The translations under genes and the position numbers were made by a program. A stretch of 64,000 nucleotides of DNA, from contig OX442315.1 of NCBI GenBank assembly GCA_949358305.1, forward strand, positions 22,098,427 to 22,162,426, written 5' to 3'. The number at the start of each line of letters is the position of its first letter. Position 1 is the stretch's first letter. This stretch comes from Strigamia acuminata (lineage: Eukaryota > Arthropoda > Chilopoda > Geophilomorpha > Linotaeniidae). Positions 46,569-58,800 of the stretch are shown here, piece by piece. The notes under the pieces are model-generated. The model searched no databases and was not told the DNA's origin. It was given only the letters and a program-made list of their open reading frames with translations.

Positions 46569-49500
46569 GTAATTTATTAAGTAATTTAGATTAAACAGCA
46601 TACGAGTAATCTAACTTAAAAAAATGGCAGCCGATTTTGTTTGTTTTCAGTTGCAGTGAGCATGCGCACAACATTTAAACAATACGTGTTTACGATAACT
46701 GCAATGCCTTAGTACCTGCATTCGAAAAGTCATTTAAAAACAAGTAATTGTGTTCATTCGTGTTGAAAAACAAATTTTACATGCTATGTTGAAACTTGAC
46801 TTTCCTAACCCCGTCACTGTATGGATTGTGGATATTATGGATGGGGATTGTAAACAACAAGCAAAAATTTAAATATTCAAATTTTAACCAACAAAAACCA
46901 ACAACATAAAAATCTATAAAACATCTTTTGTAGTAAAATTCGCAGTTAAAACTGCGTCACTCCAATTACCAACAATTTTATCTTGGCCAATAACGTTCAC
47001 TCGTTAGCATTCTTTACGCAGCATGTAAACAAACCTTTTTATTAGACGGCAAGCTTTAAATACTCATAACTTGAGTGAATTGTAATTGAAATATTCTTTT
47101 AATTAAAGCAAACACTGCACCATCCATGGCAGCTAGTCATTTATGAATATCGCTCGCTTTCATGTTCTATCATCATCAAAATAAATTGCTGTTTCATGGT
47201 CGTCCATTTTCCTCTATGATTCCTTAAACTATAAAATTTAAAAAAAAATTTAAAAAAAATTAAAAATTAAGCACTCTACAAATCCTAATTTCTAACCACA
47301 CATAAATAAAAGATGTCAAACAAAACGACTTCATAATTGAAAAAACAAAATTAAAAAATTCTTAAGAGACCAAAAGAAATGAGAAATAATTTTTTTTTTT
47401 TTTTATTTAAAAAAAAAAAACATTTTATTTTCATAATTGTTATTACATTAGCGCTCGTTCGCAGTGTTCCTGTTGATTCATTAGGTACTTCTTCCAAGTC
47501 TTCTCTGGGGGTATAAAGTTGAGAAGTGAAAGAAGCGGCGGTATTAAAGCGTTAAGAGTGCGGATGAGAGTTTGGGATGTCAATAAGAGAGTTGCGTGCT
47601 TTTAATTGATTTGCTGTTGTTCTCACTGGCCCATTAGAAGCAGGAATTTAATTAAGTGTTGTGCGGGTTGTAATTAAGTTCACACTAGATATGGCGTAGT
47701 CGCTGGCCGGTCTCCCTCACATATCATAGCGCTTCCTAAATTGCAATACGATGGAATTGTATGCACATTCAACTGTAATATTGTGCACTCGTAATTTAGC
47801 AAGCGCATAACTATGCATTCGACCTTTACCTTCAAAAACTTCCAAACTACTCTCGAACAATATGACAAAGACCCGCCCCATTAAAGATCGCATTGTTTAC
47901 GTCCAACAAATATTAAAATTTCGCTTTTATTTCTGTTATTATTTTTATTTTCCTTTGGAAATGGCTTCATTTCCTCAAGGTGGGATTTCACACTAGACCG
48001 TCGAGACCGTTTAGGAACGTTTGTTGCCATGGCAACCCATTCCAGGCTGACGGAACGGTCCCAAAGCAGAAAGTAGAGCTACGTTTTGGGCGCTATAGTG
48101 CATTTGTCGTAGTAAACGTTCAAAAAATTAAATGAATTCAACCGTCATGCGACCACGACGGACCAGTTTGAACTCGCATTCGCTGTATTATCGTTGCACC
48201 TGCTGGTGATTTATGAGTTTTCATTTTCTATCAGTATTGCTTCATGAAATTATGATGTTTTCCTTATTTTCTTGCACAATTGTATTGCGTTTAACTATTT
48301 GTTTCCGTTTTTAATCAATTTCATGTGACACCTTGGTCTGCATACCATTGTTAATTTTGACAGCTTTTCCTCATTCTATTTTTCTTCTCTCACGAATGTA
48401 TTTGCATTTTGCAATAAAACCAACAATTATTCATTCCAATGTTCAAGAAATTGAAACTTATATCCGTCAATGTATTTTTGTTGCAATTTCTGAAATTGAA
48501 TCATCACCTCTGTTTGCACGAACCAGTTGAAGGAAAAAAAGTTGCGACTATTTGTCAAAATTGACGTGCAAGGTAAATAATTACTGTTGCACAATTATCC
48601 ACTAGCCGGCGCTGTCATCGCTGTAATAAAATAAAAAATAAAAAAACCTGTTCAATAACTAATTTCCCATTAAAAAAAATCGTTTCTGGAATCTGTTCGC
48701 ACATGTCCAGCCTCTTAATTAAAATTCCGATCGCATTTAACGGTTCGCACTTAACAGAATCAATCCGACAAATCAAAGCCATCAGCAAAACCGAAATTGC
48801 AAACTTTGTCCCAATTGATTTTTTTCATCTTATTTTGCATCTCCAGCGACAAAAACACGCGAAGAAAGAAAAAAAAACGGTGACGGATGGTTGTTTACAA
48901 GAAAAGCATCCAAAAAATTCTCTCCGTTTTCAACTTCGTTAGTTGTGTGTGTATATGAGAGGCGAGAAGAGACGACCTACTGTTACTTACATTATTTAAA
49001 TGCGGACTCGATGTTGACATTAACTTGCTTCATTGAACTTCGTTTTAGCCTTCAAACTTCTTTTCTACTTTACTTTTTAAATGTATTCTACTCGAATCTT
49101 TTTCTCCCTTCCCAATCTCTTTGGTTACAATTTTCTTTTCTTTGGAATTAATCGAGCCAATGAATCAAAGATCGTTTTCATTTTTGTTCCAACCAAAGCG
49201 CGCACACACAAAAAAAAATTGATTAAAAAAGTTAAAATTGCTTTTAATTCTTTTGTCTCCATTGTATTAAAACTTTTCATCCCCTAATTTAAAAAATAAA
49301 GGTTCGATAAACATATCAAATCAATTTCAATATCACTTAAATCATTTATTAACGCTATAATTTTAACGCAAAAGAAAAGTAGTTTGAATAAGTTGTTAGT
49401 GAAGATATGATGGACTGAAAAGTTAGAAAGGAAATTGTATCAGTACACTGACATAAAAGACAAAAACAAACCAACAAACAAAACTACACTACGTTATTAC

Positions 49501-49730
49501 TCAATCTATCTAAACTTTCCTTATAGCGCAAATAACATGTCATGTAAACACCACATGCGCCGCAAAAATATTAAACTTAAACCCCAAACATTCCTCAGTG
49601 TTAGTTTATATAATAATTTATACTTTTGATTGCACATGCTTTTTTTGTGTTTTAATTGCACTTTGCGCATGCAATTCACGGGTTGACGGGTCTTTCTAGT
49701 CTAATACAATAAAATAACTGGATCGCTTAC
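46569..49730. other. non-coding stretch beyond the NOP14 3' end
   Basis: No gene is recognised. It contains a solo left end of the foldback family at about 46715 (TA-CCTGCATTCGAAAAGTC), a GC-richer block with homeodomain-type TAATT sites (47450-47700) and a perfect X-box palindrome (48023-48036). The NOP14 3' UTR probably occupies the last part; ATTAAA (- strand) at 49651-49656 or AATAAA at 49345-49350 could be its poly(A) signal. Confidence 0.4.
48023..48036. promoter_or_regulatory. perfect X-box palindrome (RFX-type site)
   Basis: GTTGCCATGGCAAC is a perfect 14-bp palindrome matching the RFX transcription-factor X-box, used in protostomes for ciliary genes in sensory neurons. The surrounding 150 bases are GC-richer than average. 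Function is inferred from the motif alone. Confidence 0.35.
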
Positions 49731-49741
49731 CTTTTTATCGT

Positions 49742-49841
49742 CTAGTCTTTTCTCTTTTTCTTCATTAGGCGTTTGTAATCGCCTTCCTGATTACTTAAAA
49801 CACTGAACAGCTCTTTAACCTTGCGTTTTCTGTCTGTATCC
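49742..49841 (-). CDS. NOP14: NOP14 last coding exon with stop codon
   Basis: Acceptor TTTTTAATAG, then one base completing Arg and 32 codons (DTDRKRKVKELFSVLSNQEG to KKKRKD) to TAG at 49742-49744. Highly similar to the end of known NOP14 proteins. A consensus donor, AAAAG|GTAAGC, lies only 11 bases after the stop (exon end 49731), so the 3' UTR may itself be spliced. Confidence 0.94.
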
Positions 49842-52800
49842 CTATTAAAAAATAAAAAGAAAAGAAAAAAATTAATTTTAAGTATTCAGAATCCGCTTCG
49901 TACTTCCCACTTCAAACTTCCCCCATTCATTTAAGCTTCATTACACCACACTTTAAGTTAATTGATTAAACAAACAAATGTACCTCGGGTCTTTCAAAGT
50001 AAATTTCAACAATTTGACAATGCAATCAGAACAATCGTCTTGTTTTTGAAGCAGGATATAAATAAACGCCATTCACACAAAATGTGCAAACAAAAAGGCA
50101 CTAGGAAGCTGTTTTGTCTACTATAAAAACGGCTAGACAAGGACAGACAAATTCGCCCACTCATGCAACGTTATCTGGTTCAAATCACCACCTACAGGGG
50201 AACAAACTTGCAAGCAAATTTTTTCGATCATGTACCCATTTGCCACAATAAGCGAATTTATTGTTCCAACTGTTTAAAACACTAAAATTGTGAATTATTT
50301 TAATTATTTTTATAAATGACAATTATGTATTTAGACAGAGAAATTGAGTGCAGTTCCTTGATGTAAATTTCCATACAAATACAGGAACACAAACATTAAT
50401 TTTTTTAAATAGATTCTACATATTTTCAAGCACATTTTTAATTGACAGTTCAGACGATATCAAATTCAAGTTTGAATACTAAATTTACTTAAAAATAATC
50501 TATCGCAGGGGTTCTTTTTAACATTACGACGCACTTTCTAGAAAGGCAATCTGCCACAATCCACTTCGTCCCCTGCGCATTCAATTTTTTCAGTGATACT
50601 TATTCACTAGCTAGAAAAAGTCATCTCATAACATCCAAGTTAGATAGAAAAGTTAGATAGCACACTGCCCTATTGCGCCTTGTTTTGTTCCCCCGTTCTA
50701 TATTCTGCTGGTTAACACTTATTGCAATTCTGAACGGAAAACGAACCGTAAAGCAAAAGGAACTGCAAATCTACCGTTCATTTCACTCACAACCTCAAAT
50801 TCAAACGAAGAAAAATCTTCGTTTTAACTAAGAAAACGTGAAAAGACTTGGATGTGTGCGCCGGAAGTCGTGGCCTCGACATTCACTATCATTTTCCATT
50901 CATTCCACGCGTTTGTCTCAACAGTCTCACTCGTCCGTCCATCAAAGCTTATTTTCACGCTGACAGCCTCAACCTCGGCAGCGGAAGAAGTGAGAATTGA
51001 CACGGGACTTAATCTCCATTCTAACTTGTCACTCATTAGACTCGCCTTATTCGTTACCGATTAAAGCCGCACCTTTGTCGGCACCAAAGAGAGGGATCAA
51101 AATAGTGATTAGCAGTTGCCCGAAGGAGTCCTAATTAGCATTTACTTGAACACATTCTGCGCTCCATGACAGGAAAAGGTCATTAAAAGGTCGCAGCACT
51201 TTTCTAAGCAAAAATTAATTTTTGTCACCAAATAGCCGCCATCAATTTTGTGGTACAGTACAGCTTATAGTAATGTGTTTTTTAGCCTAACAAGTTAATT
51301 AGAATTTACTTTGCATCTTAATTTGATATACGGTTTAGGGAGGGGGGGAAATTCATCCATTTTGCGAAGAAAAAATATAATTTAAAAAAAGATGGTAGCG
51401 ATAAAAGTCTTAATTAGTTCTTCCACTTCTTAGCTCATATTAGGCACATTCTACTCGCAAATAGGGTCGTTTTGGCGTACGGTAAGTAACTCAACTGTTT
51501 GACATCTGCAGTTTCTTAATTTATTTGTTATTCGAGTTTGCATCAAACAACAAACTTAAAACTTTTAAGTAAATGCAAATAATTTACTCCCTAATATTCT
51601 GCAATTTTCTAAATGGGCAAACAACGTACCTATAGCAATGCTGCAATGCTCTAATTTGACTTTCTTCTTTTAATAAGAAAATTGGTAATATATCAAAATC
51701 AAATATTTAAGAAACGTGAATAATTTGAAACCACAACGGAAGTTCTCAAACTTTTTAACATTACGAGTCACTTTTTAGAAAGGCAATCTTTCGTGACCCA
51801 CTTCATCCTCGGCACATTGAATTTTTTCTGTGATACTTATTCACTATCGATAGCTAGAAAAAGTCACCTCATCGATTAATTCAAAAATATCGAAGGGCCG
51901 CAAACTTGTACTAGAAGTGTACTTCTTCAGAGTTTTTGCCGTTGCAAATAAAAAAAATTATCAATCAAATTTTAAACATTTTTTGCCTGTTTTTCTTCTA
52001 AAAAAAATGGCAGTTAATTGATCCAAACCTCAATTGCAGCGTCCATATGAAGATCAATCTATGCTTGCACCATCAGCTCCAGGCAAACGAATGGAAGTTC
52101 AAATAAATGTAATTGAATTCTTAAAGTACAATATTTCCTCATCACCCTGTTTGAATCATTATTTTGCAGAATTTATGCGTTCAAATTCAAAGAAAAATGA
52201 CCAGAAATCGATCACTTTGGAAAAACCGTATCGCCGAAGCCATTGAATTCGAGCTGCTCTTGAATTAACGCCGCAGCAAATTAGCAGAGTTTATGTTGGA
52301 TAATTACATTAATTCCACATCAAAATTGCCGCAAAATAATTGCCGCAGCAGCTTTAAATCGATGGGATCCGGTATACTGTACACCAAGCTTCCTTCAGCT
52401 TCTTCTCTTCGACCAAATTACAACTTAAGTGAATGAAGACTGCGCAGATGCAAACTTGAACGCTACATCTGTGCACCATTGAATTTGGGATCAATTATAT
52501 AAATAAACAAGACATAAGCCTTTCGTCGAACTTTGTTGACAGCAATTCATGGAAACAAATGCTCCTTCCAATCTGTAGCAGTCCGCACTCGGTTTAATTA
52601 CCTTTTTCGCCCACAGGAATAATTTCAAGGTTACAGAACTCTCCGAAAAAGCTCCAGAGATGGATCAAAAATATGTATTCGAGCTTACTAGAGAACCGAA
52701 CGTTCACCTTGTTTTTTCCCCTTAGAAAATCAATAACAGTTACACTACCCAACGTCTTATAAGATAAAAATTATTGCTTTATCGTTTCTTCGCTTTTACA

Positions 52801-55800
52801 CGGGTACTAATACTTTGCTTAAATTCAGCATTATAAAAACGAACCCCCAGCCTGCTTATACTTCCAATATTTCATTCCACTTTGGGTGAAATGCAATGAA
52901 TTCTAATGGAATTATAACACCGCTAACACGCCAAATGGATTTCAATGGTCTGTTACCAGGTAGATAACGGCTATTGTGGGAACGACACAGGTGTAGACAA
53001 GCTCTGAAAATCTCGAGCATTACAGATTGTCAACATCATCAAGTTACTGATGCAGAAAATTATTCAAATCCATTCTAGCATTCAAACTAGTCAACAGTGA
53101 TAACAAAATTTTGCAATCAAAACACTAAACGAATCACATTCACTGCTAGCTGCATTCAAAAAATGGTCTAGTCTTGATTATCTTTTTTAAATCAGTCTAA
53201 ATAGTGTCCGGCACTATGTCCGAACCACACAGTGCACTGTACAGTCGTGGACAAAAAAAACTTCCCTTCAGTTTAGCTGTTTTTAAGTTTATCTACCAGG
53301 TAACATAAAAAATCCATTGAGATTCAATGACATCAATCTCGACCCGGTCTCTCGTCTTGCCCTAACAACAGTAGTATATTAAAAGATAGACCGGGCAAAT
53401 AATGATAGATAAACTTAAAACAGATACATACACTACTCTGTGATATTGGGCATTTGTCAGGAAAGAAAGACAATAAAAGTCTAGAGGATGTTAACTATAC
53501 ATTTAGAACCGCTAGAAAGTATGTTTGAATTTGCAGTATAACATTGCTTTGTTTGGAGTTTCAACAAGTAGTTGTTTAGAAATGTCGTTTAATCTAAATG
53601 AATTTTCGAATGCAGCCCGATTCAGAGTTTGTCCTAAAAATGCCTTATCGCTTCTAACCAGTCAAGTTAACTGCTATAACTCCACTTAACACAAACCCAG
53701 CAGCTTGCAACACAACTACATGCTTGTATCTCGGGATCCTTAAGTCCACCAAGGCAAACTCAGAAGTCTGAAGAAACGTCTTGGCGCCTGCTTTCTTTCT
53801 AACCACAAATCTTCTAACTAAATTTTCATTCCTACACTTGCTGGTTTCCAAGATAACAGTCTAGCATTAATCTAATGCTAGAATTATTATCAGCCTATGC
53901 AATTAACAATTAACAGACTGATACAACTCGCATTTACTCAAAACTTAATTACTGCCAAAACCATTACTCGAATTACCACAAGAGTTTATGGATTTATGAT
54001 TGGATTTTGCAAGCCTTTACGACTCGAGTTAAAAGCAGATTCGCACTACACGCCGTATTAAATTTTAAAAACGTTTGGTTTGTCATTGAGTAGTGTTCCA
54101 ACCACAACTCCCACACCAACTGAAATTAGCGATAATCCACCTATCACTCGGCATCACTCTTTTTTCTAGGTAGGGCACGGTGCTTTTTAATTACCTTAAC
54201 AATTCTAAATGGCTTCGTTCGACCGTCTAGTGGGAATGCACTTTAAGACTCTTTTGGCTCAAAATACAATGCGCAAATCCCACTTTAATAAGATTTACGT
54301 CTTTCCTTCCCCCCTTTAACAAAGGAATTTTAATTCCCTAAAAAACATTCGCCATCCTCAATCAGTTTAAACCCGCAACTGAGTGGCAAACTAACCAATC
54401 AGCGACTCAAGATTTATGCCTCGAAACATTCTTTTCTCGTCGCTCGCCCCGTCCTTTTCCCAAAGAAACGAGATAATTTTGCACTTCATTTCGTTCGTGG
54501 AAAACATTTTGTTGACGAGCAGCTCAAATCAGTTAACAAACTGAACTTTCCTTTATTTACGCCCGGATTTGTGCGTCAGCGGTATTAGTTTCAGCCTCGC
54601 CCATCTAACAACCACTTATTACGTCGTCAGTCACACTAAACGATACGTGGTTGAATAATTTATCACGACATAACGTGACAGTGTTTATCAAGATTTCCAA
54701 AATGTAAATGCTACGCTGTACATGACACGCTATCATAACCTGGCCACTAAAAGCAATGGACAAACTCCAAATCCACTCGAATAGTAAGCAGTTTTGGCAC
54801 TAGAGCCCTTTGATCCTATAATAGTGGCAAGCAAATCCTGTTGCCTCTCTTTATGTCTGTCTATCTAATTCTAACTGAAAACTCAACAGTAAAACGATAG
54901 CCACAGCGTCATAAATTCTTGAAAAATAAAAAACTTCGCTTTCTTTTAAAACAGAAATTAAAATTTAACAACAAAAAAAAAATATTTTTTTTTCTTCAAA
55001 TTTGTAAATGAGATGTGACAAGCTGACGTTATTAAGACACTTGCCAAACTTATTTCAATAAGAGTCTTTCACATCTCGGTGAAAATTAAGACAAAACGAG
55101 AGTGTATAAAGCCAAGCTCTATCTATAATCACCCTGCTTGCAAGAAATTCAATATACTTTGCAAACCACTAATTGAAAGCGATCGATGCACGCACTTAAA
55201 GATTATAAATAAATAAATAAATAAAATTACCTTTCTATCTGTTCTTGCAATTGATGTCGGGCGAGGAACTGGTTGTCTCTTCTCAATTCGCGAATTGCAC
55301 CTTTAGTTTCTCGTTTTACTATATGATTAAGTCGATCACTTTCACCAGATTTAGAAGTCGTCTTCTTCGATTTGTGCCCAGTAAAACTATAATAAAAAAA
55401 ATAAATAAATCATTACATTTCTGACATATTTCATCTTAAAAACCTCTAAAGCACAACAAAATCAGTTCATTTATCAATAGAGTCATATAGTTCATCTTTA
55501 ACAGATAATTCATTCACCAAGAAAAAAATTCTGATATTTAAATCTGATAAATGAAAGAAAACAAAATTAAAATTATAATAATGGTTTTTAAAATGAATTT
55601 CTTGGATGAAGTAAATTTCATACAAGAAATCCAATAAACCCTTTAATCAGTCGCAGGATTTGCTGCTGCATTCATACAGGTAAATTTTCGAAGCTTATTT
55701 TTTTTTTACCCATAAAACCATGAACATTATAAGAAGTCATAAAATATTAAATTAAATGCAGTTGCAACTTACTCAGCGTCTATTTTAGGTTCAAAGAATT

Positions 55801-58800
55801 TAATGGACTGTGGCCTCTTCCTAGCGCGCATCAACGGTGTCAAAAGATGCCGTGTCCGCAACATAACATCCAGAGACTCGATCGTATCCTAGCAACCAAC
55901 AAACACAAAAAGCTGACATCAGCAAAAGGACAAGAGATTGAGAGTTAAAAGACAAGCTTTTTGTTTTCATCCCCGACAAATTAAAGAAGATAGCCATCTG
56001 CTCATCACGCGATTTTCCCTGTGATTGCATGACGAACTACACGAAATGTCTTCATCGAAATCGGTTTAAAACTTTTGCAATCTGATCAAACAAAGCCGCA
56101 AACAATGGAATTTAAAGTGACTATTTTACAAACGAAATAAAAAGAGAAAAAAGAAAAAACACTCTTTTTTTCCACCTACGCTTAACCGTGGAAGATGAAG
56201 TCAAATTCCACGTAAAAAAAGCGGTCGAAACTACATTCTCCTTCATATTTTGAATTTTTAATTAAATTACCCTGACTGCGCTCGGGTAGTGTGTCAACGG
56301 CAATTTTTTCATCCAAACTTCTACTGCAGTAAACAATTCTTGAAAAGACGGTAACTCTTGGTACAGTTCCGCAAATCTCAACAACAATTCACAGCACATC
56401 CAAACTGCGTTAACCCTAAAAATAAAAATAAAAAAAAGTTTAGTTTTAAAAACAAATAAAAAACAAAAACAAAATTTTCAAACTTTGTTCCAACATGTTT
56501 CGTTACTCCCTTAATCCCAAAAATTATATCATTCAACTGATACTCTTAAATCCAACAATAATCAAACGTGGCAAGCCATTCTTATGTGATCACCATCATC
56601 ACACAACTTTTCCATTACAAATTAAATTTCCCTCCACGTGAAATGATGTTTACACTCATGTCTTGTCAATAAATCCTTATTAAATTACAGTAGCTAACGC
56701 AACCAGCTACGACGTTCTTAATCGCATAACTTCGTTAATTTTTTATTTAAAATTAAAATGATTAAAACAAATCCACGCAACAGAGGCATTCGGAAGCGGT
56801 TTTGCACATTTCATCAAAACAAAAGCGCAAATCATCGCAGAATAATGGCGGATATTTCTAACCCGCCGGAAACCAATGGCGGTCATTCTGCTTGCCTTGC
56901 CAAGGAATAATGATACATTATTGTTTAATGAACCGTCCTACAGTCTGCGCCCAGTATCTTAATGCCAAAATCAAACTGAAAAATCCCTTTGTACGTAACG
57001 TACAAATAAACGCAACAAATAGATCATTTTTAGAAACGATAACGGGTAATGGCGCTATTCACTCGTGCGAAATAAACAATTTTGAAATTTTTGTGTTTTT
57101 GTGCGCAAAAAAATGGAATTTCAAGTTTGAATTTGGCATCAGAATGGCGGGTGCAGACACACTCGGTGGTTTACATAATGTAATTGACGAGTGAAAACAA
57201 AAATGCAAATTTTACGTTTGAATTGAGTAGTTGAATGTCCCTATTTTTTTTCCACGTCATTTTAACCATATATTTTTTAATTTCTTAACCTCGAGCATTA
57301 ATTTGAATTCATACAATTCCTTGCCCTTTACACGCCATACCTCATGAATGATTCAAATGTTGTTACGCCTCTAAGATAAGCCATTAATGTGTGTCCCCAT
57401 GGCAACAACCCTTCATTTCATATTCAAGAATGAAAACAAAGTTTTAAGTCGGCTTTTGATGTAATACACTCAACAACACTTCTTGCAGATTTACCCTAAA
57501 GTCTGAGGTAAAACCAACAAACAAGTGCAGATGATACAACAACAAAAAACTAAAATAAATGTTTAAATAAAGACAAATACAACCGAGAATCGTGATTAAA
57601 TAATGTAAAACGCATGTGTAAATGGTAAAATCAATTTTAAAAAAAACCTACTGCCAACAACTCTACTAACCACAATAAAATGTTACTTTTAACATTCAAA
57701 TATTCAGAGATTTAACAATTTAAAGACACGAATATCGGCCCCTCGTAGCAGACCCTCTTAAATCTGGCAAACAGGCGTGCAAAGAGACCGTCTTCTAAAA
57801 ACGATCTGATTTTTTTTTTCTTATTTCTTTCGATGCGACACAATCTTCCGTAAACAGACAGCATGCTGTGCCAAGAAAAAAAAAATCTCTATGGTTTCTA
57901 CTATAAATGTGATGATTGCACCGTAGTCCCATGCAGATATTCAACGACATCCCTGCCCTCCACCGCCAGAAACGTGTGATTGGAAAACAACGTATCAGTT
58001 CGGTGTGCAGCAAAAAAATTGCAAATGATTTCCCCACCGGTGCAAAACTACTGTAAACACAAATTTTCAATCTCGGTTTAAATATTTAAAGCTGCAATAA
58101 AATTTTCCAACAAATTCAAACTTTTCTTCTCTCCATCCCTAATTTCCTTAATTTTTTTCTTCTATTAAAAAAAAAAAAACAATAATTTAAGCCGTAATCT
58201 CTTTTCTCATCTAAACATCAAACAGAAAATGCTAATTCCCAAATCAAATTTAATTTTGCAAATAAAGAAGAGCAATGTACGTTCAACATTGCCTCTTTTG
58301 GTATTAAACACATAAAAACTCAGCAGTTAAAAACGATTACGTCATGTTTTCATTACCTAACTTGTATTTAAGCTCTTTAAAAGCTCGTATTTATGACAAG
58401 TGGCCTCCGGTGGGCAACTCATTGACCATGAAACTTACAATCACAAATACAATTTACAATAAGTTGGCAGACCACAAAAAAAAAATAATAAGCAAAATTC
58501 AATCGTTAAAAATTCGATTTAAAGTTCAATCAACGTTTTTATTTATTTATTATTTGATTGTGTTCCAAAATCGTTAACAATTTGGCCATGCAAATCTCTG
58601 TCCCTTTATTTGCACCTTGCGGATACGTTAAGCTGTTCTGAATTTTAACTAAAGTGCTTCTGCCAGTGGCAACCAACAACACTACGTGGCTTAATGCCAT
58701 CCGCAGACACCAGGTAGGTTGCTCGTGTTCCCGTCAGAGCATGCTCAATTGTATTAGCAACATCTGGTGAGGCTTATCGCGCCGTTTGATAACATACTTA

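Larger units (their letters stand above)
49842..55230. other. 5.4-kb NOP14 intron with repeats
   Basis: No nested gene is recognised. It holds two hAT-like repeat copies (50506-50640 and 51736-51875), a GC-richer island (50830-51140), copy 7 of the foldback MITE family (53147-53618) with a second MITE nested in it, and a 70-codon frame at 52034-52246 of doubtful meaning. Confidence 0.5.

Noticed and set aside
52034-52330. Possible decayed homeobox (peptide IRAALELTPQQIS resembles the helix 2-3 region of homeodomains)
   Set aside because: The frame has stops on both sides and the invariant WFQNR core is absent, so the similarity is too short to support a pseudogene.
55660-55770. Another foldback-family copy (TGCATTC near 55664 and AATGCAG near 55757)
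   Set aside because: The terminal similarity is short and the segment abuts a NOP14 splice donor; the arms do not pair beyond the ends.
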